Shown one piece after another: positions 1 through 16,753 of a stretch of DNA of 64,000 bases. The notes below the pieces were generated by a model that saw only the letters and a program-made list of their open reading frames with translations, did no database searches and was not told the DNA's origin. The translations under genes and the position numbers were made by a program. The stretch lies in contig OX326957.1 in assembly GCA_946800325.1 (NCBI GenBank), forward strand, positions 17,544,591 to 17,608,590, given 5' to 3'. Source of the DNA: Luzula sylvatica (lineage: Eukaryota; Streptophyta; Magnoliopsida; Poales; Juncaceae). Each line of letters starts with the position of its first letter. Within the stretch, counting starts at the first letter, position 1.

Positions 1-38
1 ATTGAACTGCTTGGATCTCGACACCTATATTAGACATT

Positions 39-3224
<3,186 letters not shown>

Positions 3225-3727
3225 TCATTGTTAGTACTTTATTCAGGGAGCATAACCAAATGAAGTATTTAATTCTCGGCCGGGTTGGGATCTTCCAAAT
3301 ATTTGCATGTTCATCTTTAATGTTGACACCTTTTATCAAGAAGTTGTATGAACTTTTGACCGAGAATTGTCCTTTAGAACTCCATCTCCATTTAATTATA
3401 TCTTGCTTGCTCAATTGAAGTTGTAGGTGTGTACTCTATTGTTGCTTGATTGGACCAAGGTTGCCTTAGTCCCTTTATTTGCATGTTGTCCCATATTTCA
3501 TGCACCATACTATCTTGATCATCTTTGTATGAATAAAGGTCTGAATATTCATACCTCAATGGTGTGCCTATCCCTCCATTTTCCCAAAAGTTGATTTCGT
3601 TACACTTCTCACTTCATATTCTGTTGATGTATTGAGGAAATCACTTAAGCTTGAACATATTTTCCGTAATCTTGATTTCACCCCATCTTTCAATCCCAAC
3701 CTTTTGAATATAATATCTCCATATAAT

Positions 3728-4061
3728 TGCTGCTCACAAGCCCCGGCCCAAATGAATAATTATCAAGTTTAATTATCCCAAATATTTTTGGAGAAAACTT
3801 AATTTATGAAAAATATTTTAGAAAATAATTATAGGACAAGTTTCATTCTAAGAAAAATAATTTAGAAAATAATTATATGACAATTTTTCTAACCTTGTAG
3901 TGCAAGAGTTAGTGAGCCTATAAATAGACCTTAGATGTTTAGCAATTGATATCAACTCAGAAAATACAAAAAAACTTGTAAGAACTTATTAGAATTAGAA
4001 AAGAGTTTTATTATTAGAAAATCAATTTGAATCCGTAAAAGCAACAAATTGGCATCAGAGC
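3728..4061 (+). mobile_element. LTR retrotransposon fragment with tRNA-Met primer site
   Basis: Inserted in the LINE. An LTR-like stretch (about 3728-4046) contains a TATA-like box (TATAAATAG near 3919) and ends in GCAACA. After a short gap comes TGGCATCAGAGC (4050-4061), close to the standard primer-binding site complementary to initiator tRNA-Met (TGGTATCAGAGC). Nothing resembling gag or pol follows before LINE sequence resumes near 4130, so this is a 5' LTR plus primer site left by deletion, or a miniature (TRIM-like) element. The left boundary is approximate. Confidence 0.6.
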
Positions 4062-5608
4062 GATGACGAGTTATGTGAGTGTTTTTGGCCATATACCGCT
4101 GCCGCGATTGACGAAGATAAATTATGAAGTACAGAGTATCCAAATGCGAGAGTGCATCCACTACTAATATGAAGTTTAAAGGTGAGAGTGCATCTCCTTG
4201 TCTTACTCCTTTTTCTAATCTTATTGAATTTCCAATGGTATTGTTAATTATTATTTTGGCATATCCTTTTAATACTGCTTTCTCAATCGATTGGCACATG
4301 GTTTCTCCAAAACCTCTGGCTTGTAGAGTTTTGATTCTAAATTGTCATGATATGCTATCAAAAGTCTTAGCTGTATCTACTTTAATACGACCATTTTAGT
4401 CTTGAATTTTTTTGCAATGTCTAGCATTTGTTGCGCTACCGCAAAGCCATATGTAATGTTTCTTGTTTTTATGAAGCCCGATTGATTATGGTCTACCATT
4501 TGTTCAATGTGTCCTTGAATTCTTGTTGCTAATATTTTTGAGAATATCCGTTGGATACCATGTGTCGGGCTTATTGGTCTGAATTCTGTCGAAGTTTTTG
4601 GCGTTTGTGTCTTTTGGTATGAGGTTATGTATGAGGTACTCAAGTTTTGTAATACATTTGGCTTGACTTCTTGTGAATTGAAAATACAAAGCACATCCTG
4701 ATGAATTATATATAATCCAATATTTCTTGTAAAATTCCCTCATGAAACCATCCTGACCCGGGGTTTTGTTATTTCTCCAAGACTATATGGCCTCTTTTAT
4801 TTCTTGTAGTGATATTGGTTGATCTAGTTCCATTAGTTCATTTCTCTTATCGTATATGTGTTGAGATTGGATTAAATCCATTCTTATTTGTTCATCTTTT
4901 GTTCTGAGAATATTTTTGTAATAATTGAACACAATTCTTGCCTTATTTGTATGATCTGTGAAGATTTGTTGTCCTTCCTTTAATATGTCTATCTTGTTGT
5001 TCCTCTTGCTTGCTTAGTTCAACAAAATGTTCTTTGCATTCTTGTTTGTAACCACAATTCCATCTCAGTTAATTGTCTTATTTCTTGATTTAAGTCAAAC
5101 CATTGTATAACTTGCTTACAATGACTTAGTTATTGGTTCATAATTTATATCATATTTTTTCCTTACTCCATTGCTTGATCTATTTGTCCATCTTGCTGAT
5201 TTTTGTTATCTTGGTCTTTGACATTTGTTACTTCTCCTTGATTTCAATCTTCACTAACTATTTGATCTAATTCTTTGTATTTTAGCTAATAGTACTCTAG
5301 TCTGAAGAAATTTGGTCTAAAAATTGTGGTTAAGGCTTTGTAGATCAGTGGCACGTGATCTAAAGATGTGTTTGCATCCGTCAATACTTCAGAATTTGGT
5401 TGTGTTATGGACCATTGATTTGATATTAACGCCCTGTCTAATTTTGACATGGTTTGTGTTCTCTTTCAATTTTGTGCATCCATGGCACATCATATATTGA
5501 TTTTAATTCCCTCCATTCTGTAAAACATTGCGTCTTCTTCCTTGATCATTAAGACCATATATCCCAGTTATCCATCTTTCCGTGAGATCCCACTTGCACT
5601 GTAATTTT

Positions 5609-8600
5609 CACTACTAGAAATCTGGTTTTTAGTGACGGTATAATAATTATCAGTGACAAACAGTCACTATTGATATACTTTCTGTGACGGTCCGAATATC
5701 TAGTCACAAATACTTACTATTTAGTGACGGAGTATTTTAGTTGTCACTGAAGCTATTCTTTTCGGTGACGGTGTACCAATAAACAGTCACAAATACTCAT
5801 ATTTTAGTGACAGAACAGAAAATACTGTCATAGATATACTAATTTGTAGTGACTAACAAACACACCGTGACAGAAAATCAACTCTTTTAACTCAAGCCTT
5901 GAGGCTGGCCAGTACACAGGCTTGTCATTATTACATCAACACAACTAAAATTTTCTCTCTTTCACGACTAAAAAAGAAAAAACCCAAACTCTTACCCCAA
6001 ACCCTAAAATTTTCTCACTTTCACGACGAAGAAGAAAAAGCCCGAACTCTTATCCCAAACCTTGAAATCTTCTCACATTCGATTTGACCTCGCAGTCCTA
6101 CCTGCGACCGAGAAGCTACCTCACTCCAGCTCTAGTCGTCGTTCAGCCCTAGCCGTCGTTCAGCCCTAGCCGCCGCCGTTCAGCCCTAGTCGTCGTTCAC
6201 CAATGTAATGACTGAGAAGAATTTATATTAATTGAAGGGTCTTTTTGCATAAATGGCAGTTCAATGGAGGGAAGAGTTTGAATTAGCGGGTCTGTGTCTT
6301 AACGGGTAGAGTGTATAAATGGGTGGGCTTTTACAGAAGTAATGGTTGTTTGTTTTGGGTTAAGTAATAATAATAAAGAAGAATGGGCCGATGGCCTGTG
6401 GAATATTATGAGTTGTTTAGTTAGTTATAGACTTATAGTAGTAGTACTAGCCTATGATATCTTGTCATGTGTTAGGCACAGATTGGGTTGCAGGTAGAAT
6501 AAGAATAGAGAGAGAATTATGTTTTTGTTATCTTGTTAATTTGAATGAATAGTTTTGAGTATTTTTCCTTGTAATACCAAAACTGAGAATTTCTCTTAAA
6601 ACACATTTTATTCTTGATAATTCTGTGTTGTGGATTGTATTTGAGTGAGTATTTGACAACCAAGCGTCCGTGAAGCTTCGATCCGACATCTTCTCAACTT
6701 GTTTACAAGTCCCTTTCTCTCTTGCTAAAAGAATTTGACCCAATTTTGACCAGTTTTTGCAGAATTTTTGTCTAATTTTACTGTTTTTCGCAAACATTGG
6801 CTGAATTAGGGTTTCGTCCATCAATCTCTCTCTCTAAGCTTCTATTTGTTGATTTATGATCTTTTATTTTGTTGATTCATACCAATTTGTTGTTTCGAAA
6901 ACCAAGTTTTTCTCATGAACATTCTCAGAACGTTGAATCAGTTCATTGTCTTGATTCATAATGTACTGATTTTATTGAAAATGATTCATTTGGCTTAATT
7001 AGGCCAGGTGCATCTCATTTATGTTCAAGATGAGTAATCATTCAATTTTAGAATTTGTACATACATAGTTCACTTGAGTACAAATTAGATTAATTTTGGT
7101 TTTTTTTCCTTGTTTGCATGGAAACTTGCATTTTAGTCCCTCAATAAATTCGAATTTAATATTTTACAGTTGTCAGATGGGAATCATCAAACTTAAATTG
7201 GAGTAATTACTTTATCTATGTACAGTGTACACTACAAGTTGACACGTAAGTCTCACTTTACACTGCAAGTTTTAACTAGTAATTCTTAATTTCAAATCGA
7301 ATTATTTTGGATTTAGGGTTTGCTAATACTGATCTTTTTTGTTTGATAGACTTGATTTTTGGTATTCTTTTGGGGTTTGGTACGTCCAGATTGGGAAGAT
7401 GATATTTTTTTTAGGTTCCTGATGATGCAGCGAGTTTAGTCCCTTCAATAACAAGGTATGAAGTAAAAAATAGTTATGTTATTTTCTGTTGCATTGTAAT
7501 TTCGAACTGAGGGGTATTTTGGTAAATTGACAGCATCAGTCTATGAATTTTTCTGATATATCTTACGATAAGTGTAGCCAAGAAAGATTCGGTTCATGAT
7601 AATGCTCTTGGTGCGTGTTTTGTAAACCATGGTTCTGAATATCGGACTCGGACTCGGACTCGGTCGGCCTCCGAGACTCGGGACTCGGTCGACTCGGACA
7701 AGACTCGGGCGAGTCAAAAAAAAAAATCGGACGGTTAATAAAAAAATCGGAAAAAATAGAAAAAAAAATATTTTAAAAAAAAAAAATATATATAAACATT
7801 CATAAACATGATACACACTAATTGAACTCATAAAAAAAATACATTATATGACCTATAAAAAAATAAAATAAGGCAATTGAAAAAATATGACATAATATGT
7901 TGGTTTGTATCTCAAGATTATAAATAATTTAGATAATTTTAGTATTTAATTAATTACCTCTATGTCGGTTTGTATCTCAAGATTATAAAAAATAAAGCAA
8001 TTGAAAAAATATACCGAGTCTTCTCGGCCATAATATGACATGATACTGTACATTTTTTTTTTCAAAGAGTCATTAAAATAGTGTGCATGTTTTTTCGAAT
8101 AGGTACAAGTCTACAAAGTTAGAAAATAATGCAAAGAAATGTGAACATAGAGTAATAATATACAAATATTACAAAAGAGTGCAACTCTTTGTAATTTTTT
8201 CGAAGTTAAAAAAATGAGAATAACAAATAGAAACATACATCATAATATTCATAGATTCATATAGTGTATTCCTAAAAAAAAAAAAAAAAAAATTCGGATA
8301 CTCGGATCCGATTTTATCGGCCCAAAATCGGCTCGGTGGCCACCGAGTCCGAGAATATCGGCCGAGTTTTTTTTATCTCGGCCGATATTACGAACCATGT
8401 TGTAAACTCCAAATTACTTCCTCGAAATCAGTGGTGGTGTTATCGACTCTCTCTCATACGAACATGTATGGAAATATTTATCTCTCTTTCTATGTTAAGT
8501 TCTTTTTGTAATTTTCTTACTGTGATATATTTTATACAATTTCAGGTACGAGAGATTGCAGGTTTTGACTTCTCCTACTGGAAAGGTTAGGATAATTTGA

Positions 8601-9174
8601 TATATACCCCTGTAAAATATCAAATATATCTTGAATTTTAACAATTTTACCAAGGGGAGTGTATCGTTGTTTATTTCTTTTAGGGTATATGTACACGAGG
8701 TAGCAAGGGGAGTAAGAATTATGTTAGTTTTTATTAAAGTTTGCTTTAATTGTTTTTTTACTAATTACAACAGAGTTCAATATTATGATCTCTTATTTGA
8801 ATTGAATTTTGTGTAATTAATTTTTTATTATATATGCTAGAATTTAAATTGATATTTTTTTTTAATTAATAATTTCATTTTCAGTGAGGGTAACCGTCAC
8901 TGAAACAACTTTCTGTGACTGACAAACGCCACCGTCACTGAAAGTATTTTTAGCGATAGTCCGAACATACCATCACTGAAAGTATTTCAATGACAGTCCG
9001 AACACACCATCACTGAAACCTTGGCGGACCGTCACAGAAGGGTACCTTTTAGCCAGGAGGTATCAGTGACGAGACTTCAGTGACGGTAACCGTCACTTAA
9101 ACCCTTTAGTGACGGTTTTTTGAGCTTTTTGTGACCGATTTACACCGTCACTAAAAACAAGATTTCTAGTAGTG
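5609..9174. mobile_element. CACTA (En/Spm-type) element, non-autonomous
   Basis: Terminal inverted repeats begin CACTACTAGAAATC and end in its complement, followed by AGTGACGG/CCGTCACT repeats in both subterminal regions (5630-5880 and 8880-9155). A 3-bp TSD (TTT) lies at 5606-5608 and 9175-9177. The interior shows no recognisable TNP2 transposase. It holds a short tandem repeat with core CGTTCAGCCCTAG (about 6125-6200), weakly LTR-like sequence (6400-6830) and a nested hAT (7628-8399). Inserted in the minus-strand LINE. Confidence 0.93.
7628..8399. mobile_element. hAT-type element nested in the CACTA element
   Basis: Imperfect terminal inverted repeats (CATGGTTCTGAATATCGG and the complement of CCGATATTACGAACCATG) with an exact 8-bp TSD, TTGTAAAC, at 7620-7627 and 8400-8407. 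The ends are rich in ACTCGG/CCGAGT repeats and the middle is AT-rich and non-coding. Non-autonomous. Confidence 0.9.
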
Positions 9175-9538
9175 TTTATGAATATTGTTAAAAGTTATTT
9201 GCATCATCTGTATTTTTGTGAACATCCTCTCCCTCCGTGCCATTAATATGCCACCCTATGCTCCATTGACTTGTAGATATTCAAATGCATTGAAGTTTGG
9301 ATGTCTTGTAACATTGTTTCTTAAAGGCATTTTTTTTGCGGTTTCTCTTGCGTGATGTTCTTTCTTTCCGCCGTCCTTTTGTCTTTGTGTTTAATCCTCT
9401 TGCGTTGCATGATAGCATTTTGATCATCCTTGTTTTATTCATTTGTTGCCTCTATTGGCTTTCTTTGAAGTGCCATGTATCTCATGTTGTTTGAAGTCCT
9501 ATGCAATATTCCATGTCAAGACTCTCTTGTAACATGTC

Positions 9539-10200
9539 TAGGGATGTCAATGGGTCGGGTTCGGGTCGGGTTCGGGTCGGGTATAGGCTCATCCATATCC
9601 TTACCCATCTTAATCGGGTAATACCCATATCCGACCCGTCAAGTAAACGGGTAATTTTACCTGTCCCGTTTATATTATCCGCGGGTTTTCGGATTACCCG
9701 TGAGAATTTTTACCCATACCTAAATATATACAAAAACATTAAAATGTACTAACGAAAAATATATTTTTTCAAATTAAAATATTACCACATAACATAATAA
9801 TATCATAAAATATATAACATATATTTTTAAGTAGAAATTATTTTATGAAACTAAAATTGGTAGAAACGTGAAATTTATTTATTTTAGTTTTATTTACTAC
9901 ACAAATAGAAAAAATAAAAATAAATTGTATAACAAAGAACAGTAGAAAAAATTGATTAAACCCATTTAAAAAACAACAAAAATAATAAAATATATATTCA
10001 AATATTAATATAACTATGATTATTAAGGACCGGGTTTGGATCGGGTATACCCACGGGTCGGGACCCGACCCGTATCCGTGCCGGGTATTTTTTAATCGGG
10101 TAATACCCGACCCGCGGGTAGACTTAATCGGGTATTACCCGACCCGTCCGGGTCGAATACCCGACGGGCACGGGTATTATCCAACCCATTGACATCCCTA
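9539..10200. mobile_element. hAT-type MITE with TAGGGATGTCAATGGG ends
   Basis: 662 bp. Left end TAGGGATGTCAATGGGT and right end ACCCATTGACATCCCTA are perfect inverses. The flanks AACATGTC (9531-9538) and AACATGCC (10201-10208) are an 8-bp TSD with one mismatch. Subterminal GGGTCGGG/CCCGACCC repeats surround a non-coding AT-rich core. Confidence 0.92.
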
Positions 10201-10720
10201 AACATGCCGAAACCCTTGTACTATATGCTTACTTTTGCATGTTATTCTAATTTGACAATTACTAAACCCTAACTCTTTCGTATTTGGCCTATCACTTTTA
10301 AGATTTCAGATCAAAATAACCCACTACTAACTTTATTAATGGACTCCGCCACAAGGACATGTTTTTCAAACTGGACTCGATACAAAAGTCTGACTCAGAA
10401 ACACCACAAATTTTCATATCATTGAGTATTTTTCGGTATTTCTCAGATATTTTCGGGTTTGGGTTCGGGTTCGGATATTTTTTCAGGTTCGGGTATACCC
10501 GCGGATAATAATTACCCCGTACCCAAACCCGAACACAGAACGGGCATTTTTTCGGATAATATCTGACCAGCGGATATTTTTTTCGGGTATTACCCGTCCC
10601 GTTCGGGTACCTGCGGGTTTGGATTTTACCCGATCCATTACCATCCTTACTCATACCCGATCTTAAACGATCAACCCGGCGAAGCAACTTGGAAACTATC
10701 AGGGGGTAATGCAAAACACA
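10201..10720. mobile_element. Unassigned stretch with a degenerate hAT-type end
   Basis: From about 10430 the sequence is rich in GGGTTTGGG/ACCCGA repeats. At 10628-10652 it ends with a form of the CCCGATCCATTACCATCC terminus of this hAT class. No matching second end or TSD was found. 10201-10430 has no recognisable gene. A minus-strand frame across this region is a product of the repeats. Confidence 0.45.
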
Positions 10721-10721
10721 A

Positions 10722-11395
10722 AACGGGGAGATTATTCTACAAACAGCCTCTACAAACTGATATCTGACAGGGGTGTTAAGATCCGGGGGGGGTGTGCGGG
10801 GGGGAGCTCAAAAGTAAAGATATTCACATGGATCTTGCTACTAACGCAGGACCGCCTACAAAAACGTGGCTGGCCAAACTCCTAACGGTGTGTCATGTGT
10901 GACTCGAACCACGTAGAAGACCACAGCCACCTGTTCCTACATTGCTCCTATGTTGTCACGGTTTGGAAGGGACCATTAGCTCAGTGTGGAATACATGCAC
11001 CAGAATGGACCGCTTCGCAACTTTTCTTCTGGGAGAAAAACGGTGAACGCATTTCGGGAGATAGATCGCACAAGTGGAACACAATGTGGATGGCGACAGT
11101 CTGGGCTCTATGGAAAGAACGGAATAACAAGATCTTCAACGAGCAAAGCTCTCCCCCGAACGACGTCCTGCAAACAATCCTCCTAGACGCAGCCGAATGG
11201 ATGGTCCACTGCAGATAATCGACTCGCGATGATGGAGGCCCTAAATTTTAGGGTCCAACTGTTTACAATCTAGACAATGCTTAACTACGCTAATAAGTTA
11301 ATAACCTGTAAGATCATGTGAATACGTAAATAAGTATCTTTTCTTTCTTATTAATGTAAATCCTGGAAGGCTACTGCCTCCCCTTAAAAAAAATA
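10722..11395 (+). mobile_element. LINE 3' remnant with zf-RVT domain
   Basis: The plus strand encodes the C-terminal zinc-binding domain of a LINE reverse transcriptase. Recognisable pieces are SLYKLISDRGVK, KVKIFTWILLLTQDRLQKRGW, CVMC and HLFLHCSYVVTVW, then an open frame to a stop at 11218. There are an in-frame stop and a G-rich disruption near 10785-10805. A tail of A residues near 11385 fits a LINE 3' end. It is a 5'-truncated fossil, in the opposite orientation to the LINE at 3180-9530. Confidence 0.82.
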
Positions 11396-11543
11396 GTATA
11401 GCCAAGGAGTGAAAAAATATTTGAGACTATTCAATTATCAAACAGTCCATAGAATCTGATTTATAATTGTAGATAGAGGCAAGTCAATTATTTGGTTTTT
11501 TTCTCATTTTGAAATTCATTGGTCAAATTAAATTAAATATATT

Positions 11544-14500
11544 TCAATGGCTTGTTTCGGTTTCAGCATTCAAGAGAAGGGGTTGTTTCTTGTCTTCCCA
11601 CTTGTTTAATCGTTTTCTCGCTTCGTTTACCTAAATTACGAAAATACATACATCAACCTTACATGCAAAACATATTGTATATTTTTTGTTTTGTAAAAAC
11701 GAAATAAGTACCTCTTTATTCCAGTCGGTTCTGAAAGTGACCCAAAATAGGATGGCAGTTTGCATGAATGTCCCTCCAAGCATACCTCCCCATATACCCT
11801 ACACCCATATGTTAGGCTTATAAATACAATTAAAGATAAAGATAGTCTATTTTTTAAGGTAATTTAAATTGTAATGGTATTCTAAGTTTCTAACATTTAG
11901 CTACATAAATAGTTCGAATTAACCAAACTCTTTTAACATTTCAACCATTATATCATGATATATTATAAAATTTAAATTAATGATTACTCAATCGATTAGG
12001 AGACATGAATTTCAAATATTATTTGATAAAAAATTTCAATACTGTGTAGAATTAAATTAAAAATTTGTGTTATGAATTTGAAAATATGAAAAGAAAAAAA
12101 AATTGTAAATTTATTGTTAGAACTGCACAGTAGAAAACTAAAAAGTATAGTAAATGAAAAGATTAAATTAGCAGATTTACCTTAACTCCAAGGTTGAACT
12201 TGAAGCCTAGAATTGCACCAAGAGGGACTCCTACTCCGTAATAACATCCAACATTAACATAAGCTACAAATGATTGCCATCCACATCCAACAGCCACACC
12301 TACATGTATTTAATTAAACAAAAATCATATCAAATTATTCGGTTTACTTTGTTAATAAAATTGAGTAATTAGGGCAAATATATGGAACCACATGAATACA
12401 AAAAAACAGCATTAATACGTCAATCGAGAGAATTAATTGGATTGATTAGATATTTTAATTGGATCAATTCAATTAACCTCTATTAACCCTCCTCAATTAA
12501 CGCATCAATACTATTTTTTGGTGTTCGAGGAGTGTCATAATAACCCGTAGTTAATACCTGATAACACGGGCTGGATGCCATTAAGGATGAGGGTAGTGGC
12601 GAGCAAGGGACACATGTCAGAAACAGCTCGAGCCACTGTTTCGCCTTCGGTGAAAATGTAGCTGATATGGTTGCGAGATAATAGAATAATTATTGCTAAT
12701 GTGACTGATATTATGAACGAAACGATTGTCACTATCACCACTGAAAATTCTGCCGCCTTCGCGTGGCCGGCGCCAAGTTCATTGCTAACTCTCACACTAA
12801 ATGGGAAAAACAGATATTGTCAAATATATTTAATATCAACTTCACATACAGTGATACAGTTCAGTAAAATTTGTAAAAATAATGTATTATGCCTAATTGC
12901 AAAAAAACATTATTGATTTTTAAAAAAAAAATGAGACTAGCACCCTTGTTATTACATCTCACTAAGATCATCTTTTGCAATTTTCAGCAACCTAGGGTCT
13001 TTTTTGCAGTTTCTTGTTTTGATGGTGAACAAATGAAAATGGCACGATAATTAAAGACCATGACAGCCACTTAATATTAGAATATATGCTTATCATTATC
13101 CTATTCTCCATATTAAATATTCTTATTAAGTTGTTTGGAACCTTACTATTATTATTTTCCTAACCTACAAAATATAATATTTTAAGTTTATTCCTGCCTA
13201 ACCTGGCTGCAGCGTTCAATCCAACAGAGATCATAAACACCCAACCGGCAAGGGTCAAACTGCAAAAGAACATAAAACAATTACATATGAGTATGAAGAA
13301 AATCATATCATATGAATATTTAAACCAGATCCAACAACTTGCTAAAAAACGTACGATACTTTTAAAACAAGATTCAAACACACATGTGGACACATGATCA
13401 ATAAATATTAAATACAAGAAATTAGCTAAAATTTTATTACCATACAGTGAGAGAGTCCAATGCTAGTTGTGGATCTTCGAGCAAACCAGTTATGAGTATC
13501 AAGATTTGATAGTACCAGCACTCTAAGCAAAGCATCACAGCTGAAGAGATCGACAATTTCAGAAAATCAGGCAAGCCAGAAAATGCCTGCCAGCTAAACC
13601 CGGTCCACGTGAGCCGGCACTTCGGACTGGTCACGATGTAAAGAAACTGGGCCCCCACAATGATCCACCAGCTCAGACTCAACACCAACGAAGCCCCGAA
13701 AAGACCGTGCCCGAGTTTGTACACCACGAGCCAACTAAACAATACATGTACCCCAACCATGACAGCCGAAATGTACGCACTCGGTGTAACTATGCTTTGT
13801 GCTTGTAGAAACTTTTGTATAGGAAAATTAGCGGCGTAGGCGAAAATCTGAGGGATTAGGCCGAAAACGAATATCGATGCAGCGTCTGCAATATCGGGGG
13901 ATTCTCCTAAGAGAAGTAGTATCTGTTTAGAGAAGGCGTAAAGTATTGTTAAAGGAATTCCGGTGGCCATTAGGAGGACAGTGGATCGTTGAAGGTATAT
14001 TCCGAGCATCTCGTACTTGTGGGCCCCGTATGCTTGGCCACACAGGGTTTCTACTGCACTTCCCATACCTAACTGCATTAGGAAAAAATGAAAAAATAAA
14101 AGTAATTACTTCTATGTGAAATATTAAAACCTACATCATTTACATAAACATATATAAATTATAATGTAATGTAAGACATTGTCTTTTTTATTTTAATTTA
14201 CATAAACATACATTTTCTTTTGTGGAAATGTAAAATCTACATCATGTACATAAACCTAGCTCAACTTACTCTCTTTATCTGGAGCAGGAGTAATGGCCTC
14301 TATGCTATTACTGGGCAATAAACTATGTTTAGCGGATACTTCAAAAATATATCAGTATCCCGAGGATACGAATACATATACGATACGGGTCGAATACGTC
14401 ACGTGGAGTGTTTGATTATTTTAATATTTATAATTTTTTACGGATATGGTTCGGATTTATTTATGAATACTTATATGATACTTCTAAATTAGTTTGTTTT

Positions 14501-15749
14501 ATTTCTAAAATAGATTTATGATAATTTTATGATATTTTCATGCTAATTGTATTTTTTGTCATGATGTTTAATTTAAAAGTATTATTATGATTATTTAATT
14601 ATTTATATTTATTCATTTTATATAATATAAATACATTGCCATAATAATTATTTGGTCGTATTCGTATGCTATTTTTTGAAACTTGACTATGTTTGTGTAT
14701 AGTTTTACAATCAATTAATGTGTCAATTCATGAATTAACTTATTAAAAACTAGGATGTTAAATTATAATCGAGAAGAGTTTGGGACATTTCAACATTTTT
14801 CTCTTTAGTTGAAGAGGCCATATATTGTACTCCTCGTTTTTCCACAACTTTCTATAATCGTAATTAACGATTAAATATTAGAATAATTAACAAAATAATA
14901 TTTTAATTAATAAATATAATTAAAATACATATACATTAATAATTCATAGTTAAAATATCAATTAATTATTAATATAAAAATCTACTTTTCTTAATAATTA
15001 TACTAATTAATCATCAATTATTAACTAGTGACACATAGACGAGGTGGGAAAATGAGGGAGTTGGTATAGTTATCCGTTGAAATCGTCTGAGACAAGAAAT
15101 ATAACAAAATACTCGGCTCCCTGGCCCACATGACCAACTTCTCTGTCAAAGATTCTTGGCCAGCAAAAGTACTTGCTCTATTTTCCATCGGATTTTCTGC
15201 TTATTTTCATATATATCCAAAATTGGCAAATTATGCACAAATGGATGTCAACAATTATTTTAATCCGCACAATCCTTGGCTTTTGTTCATCATTGTTGGT
15301 AAAGACAACCACAAAATACAACTAATCAAGTATCCTTATGAACTCTTCCCTGTATCCTTATGAACTCATATAGTGTGTATTTACATTTTTCAGAAATATT
15401 TTCTTGGAAGATCAAAATAGAGAAAAGAATAAAAAAACACATACCAATTTATAACAAAAAAAAGAGAGAATAGAATAGAACATACCATAAGACCATAGGC
15501 AAAGACCTGGATGCCATTATTGCCGAGAGAAGAGGCTGCTAATTCAAGGTTTCCAAGATGGCCTGAGAAAATCTGAGTAGAAATTGAGAGAGCATTGTTG
15601 AGAGCATACACCACTATTGCTGGTCCGGCGATAGGTACGAGAAGTTGAAGTTCTATCAATACTGCCATGCTTACACGATGCACCCATGATGTCTCTTGAT
15701 TCCTCAGTACGGAGTCGAGCTCACGACTTAGTTCTGTTCCTCCGGTCAT
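11544..15749 (-). CDS. DTX40-like: MATE efflux transporter, DTX40-like (gene 1)
   Basis: Seven coding exons on the minus strand: 15749-15486, 14072-13441, 13259-13203, 12796-12558, 12299-12181, 11798-11712 and 11630-11544. All introns are GT-AG and join in frame to 494 residues, a normal plant MATE length (12 predicted membrane helices). Family signatures: [20 protein letters not shown] (about 57-76), [16 protein letters not shown] (90-105), FPIQKF (171-176), [11 protein letters not shown] (318-328) and GCGWQ (402-406), with a basic C-tail. Closest in my knowledge to Arabidopsis DETOXIFICATION 40. MATE proteins export organic compounds (flavonoids, alkaloids, other small solutes) across plasma membrane or tonoplast, driven by ion gradients. 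The substrate cannot be inferred here. Oddity: the first helix reads [11 protein letters not shown] where genes 2 and 3 have VYMINY. Intron 1 (1413 bp) holds an hAT relic and intron 4 a MITE. Confidence 0.95.
12411..12512. mobile_element. MITE relic in intron 4 of MATE gene 1
   Basis: Imperfect inverted ends (TACGTCAATCGAGAG near 12416 and the complement near 12493-12510). The same termini, better preserved, occur upstream of MATE gene 3 (57637-57766). No TSD is clear. Confidence 0.5.
14322..14700. mobile_element. Degenerate hAT-type relic in intron 1 of MATE gene 1
   Basis: It starts CTATGTTTAGCGGATACTTC, matching the inverse of the right end of the hAT at 18677-19237, and continues with GATACG-type repeats. 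The far end is decayed and the TSD is not identifiable. Confidence 0.5.
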
Positions 15750-15764
15750 GTAGAGATCAGAGAG

Positions 15765-15765
<1 letters not shown>

Positions 15766-15808
<43 letters not shown>

Positions 15809-15830
15809 AGTAAGTAGTAACTACGGGTTG

Positions 15831-15888
<58 letters not shown>

Positions 15889-15939
15889 AGTAAGTAGTAA
15901 CTACGGGTTGGGGAGAGAGAGAGAGAGAGAGAGAGAGAG
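15766..15939. repeat. Duplicated GA-rich leader upstream of MATE gene 1
   Basis: Three (GA)n tracts are separated by two copies of a spacer with ACTAGTAAGTAGTAACTACG (about 15806 and 15886). It lies just upstream of the gene 1 start codon, so on the coding strand it is a pyrimidine-rich (CT)n leader. Confidence 0.85.
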
Positions 15940-15978
15940 TCTTTGTTGGAAACTTGCAAGGATGATCAATTTGTAGGT

Positions 15979-15988
15979 AAATATATAC
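15979..15988 (-). promoter_or_regulatory. Candidate TATA box of MATE gene 1
   Basis: The minus strand reads GTGTATATATTTACC about 235 bp upstream of the start codon and just upstream of the CT-rich leader. Position and sequence fit a TATA box. There is no other support. Confidence 0.35.
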
Positions 15989-16111
15989 ACAATTTTGTAA
16001 TAAATGAAATTTAAATAATATAAAAAATATGAAGAGAGAAATTTTTAATTATTGGACTCAATCGCTTGCACAAATAATCACCATAAAATATATTTATAGA
16101 GAGAACGTAAC

Positions 16112-16745
16112 CAGACCCGGTCTTGAGTTTTTGGAGGCCTTTGACGACTATATTACGATATACCGAAGAAACTAAAACGAATATTATACGTGTCGAAATT
16201 TTGCTAAAACTGTCTTTTTCAAAATTTTGATGAAAAATCTTCAAATTTTACTCAAATTTTGTTGAAGAACCCTTGATTTTTAGTGAAAAAAAAAACTGAT
16301 TTTTAGTGAAAATTCAAAATATTTGCTCAAAAACAGCTCGATTTTGTTCAAATTTTGTCTTATACCCCTATATTTTGGAGAAAAAATCTTAATAAATCTT
16401 AAATTTTGATGCAAACCCCTAAATTTTAATCAAATTATGCTGAAAATCCTGAATGTCAATGAAATAACCAATAAAATTGCTGAAATTACAAACCTAAAAT
16501 TTCTGAAATTGACCAAAATAATTGTTGAAATAACTAAGATAATTGCTAAAATACCTAAATCGAATAAACCTTAAATTATTAAAATTTAAATTTTAACTTA
16601 AATTGAACCTAAATTAAACATATATTTACTGAATTTAAACCTAAAAAATGAAATATATGAAAGCGGGTCTTAAAAAAAGGGAGGCCTATGAAAAATGGAG
16701 GCCTGTGATCTGGGCCAACTCGGCCAAAACCCAGGTCCGGCCCAG
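16112..16745. mobile_element. hAT-type element with CAGGGCCGG-like ends
   Basis: 634 bp with an exact 8-bp TSD, AACGTAAC, at 16104-16111 and 16746-16753. Ends are CAGACCCGGTCTTGAG and the inverse of AGGTCCGGCCCAG. Non-coding AT-rich interior. Located upstream of MATE gene 1. Confidence 0.88.
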
Positions 16746-16753
16746 AACGTAAC

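Noticed and set aside
9550..10180. GGGTCGGG/GACCCG repeats as a promoter CpG island
   Set aside because: They are subterminal repeats of an hAT element with perfect ends and a TSD.
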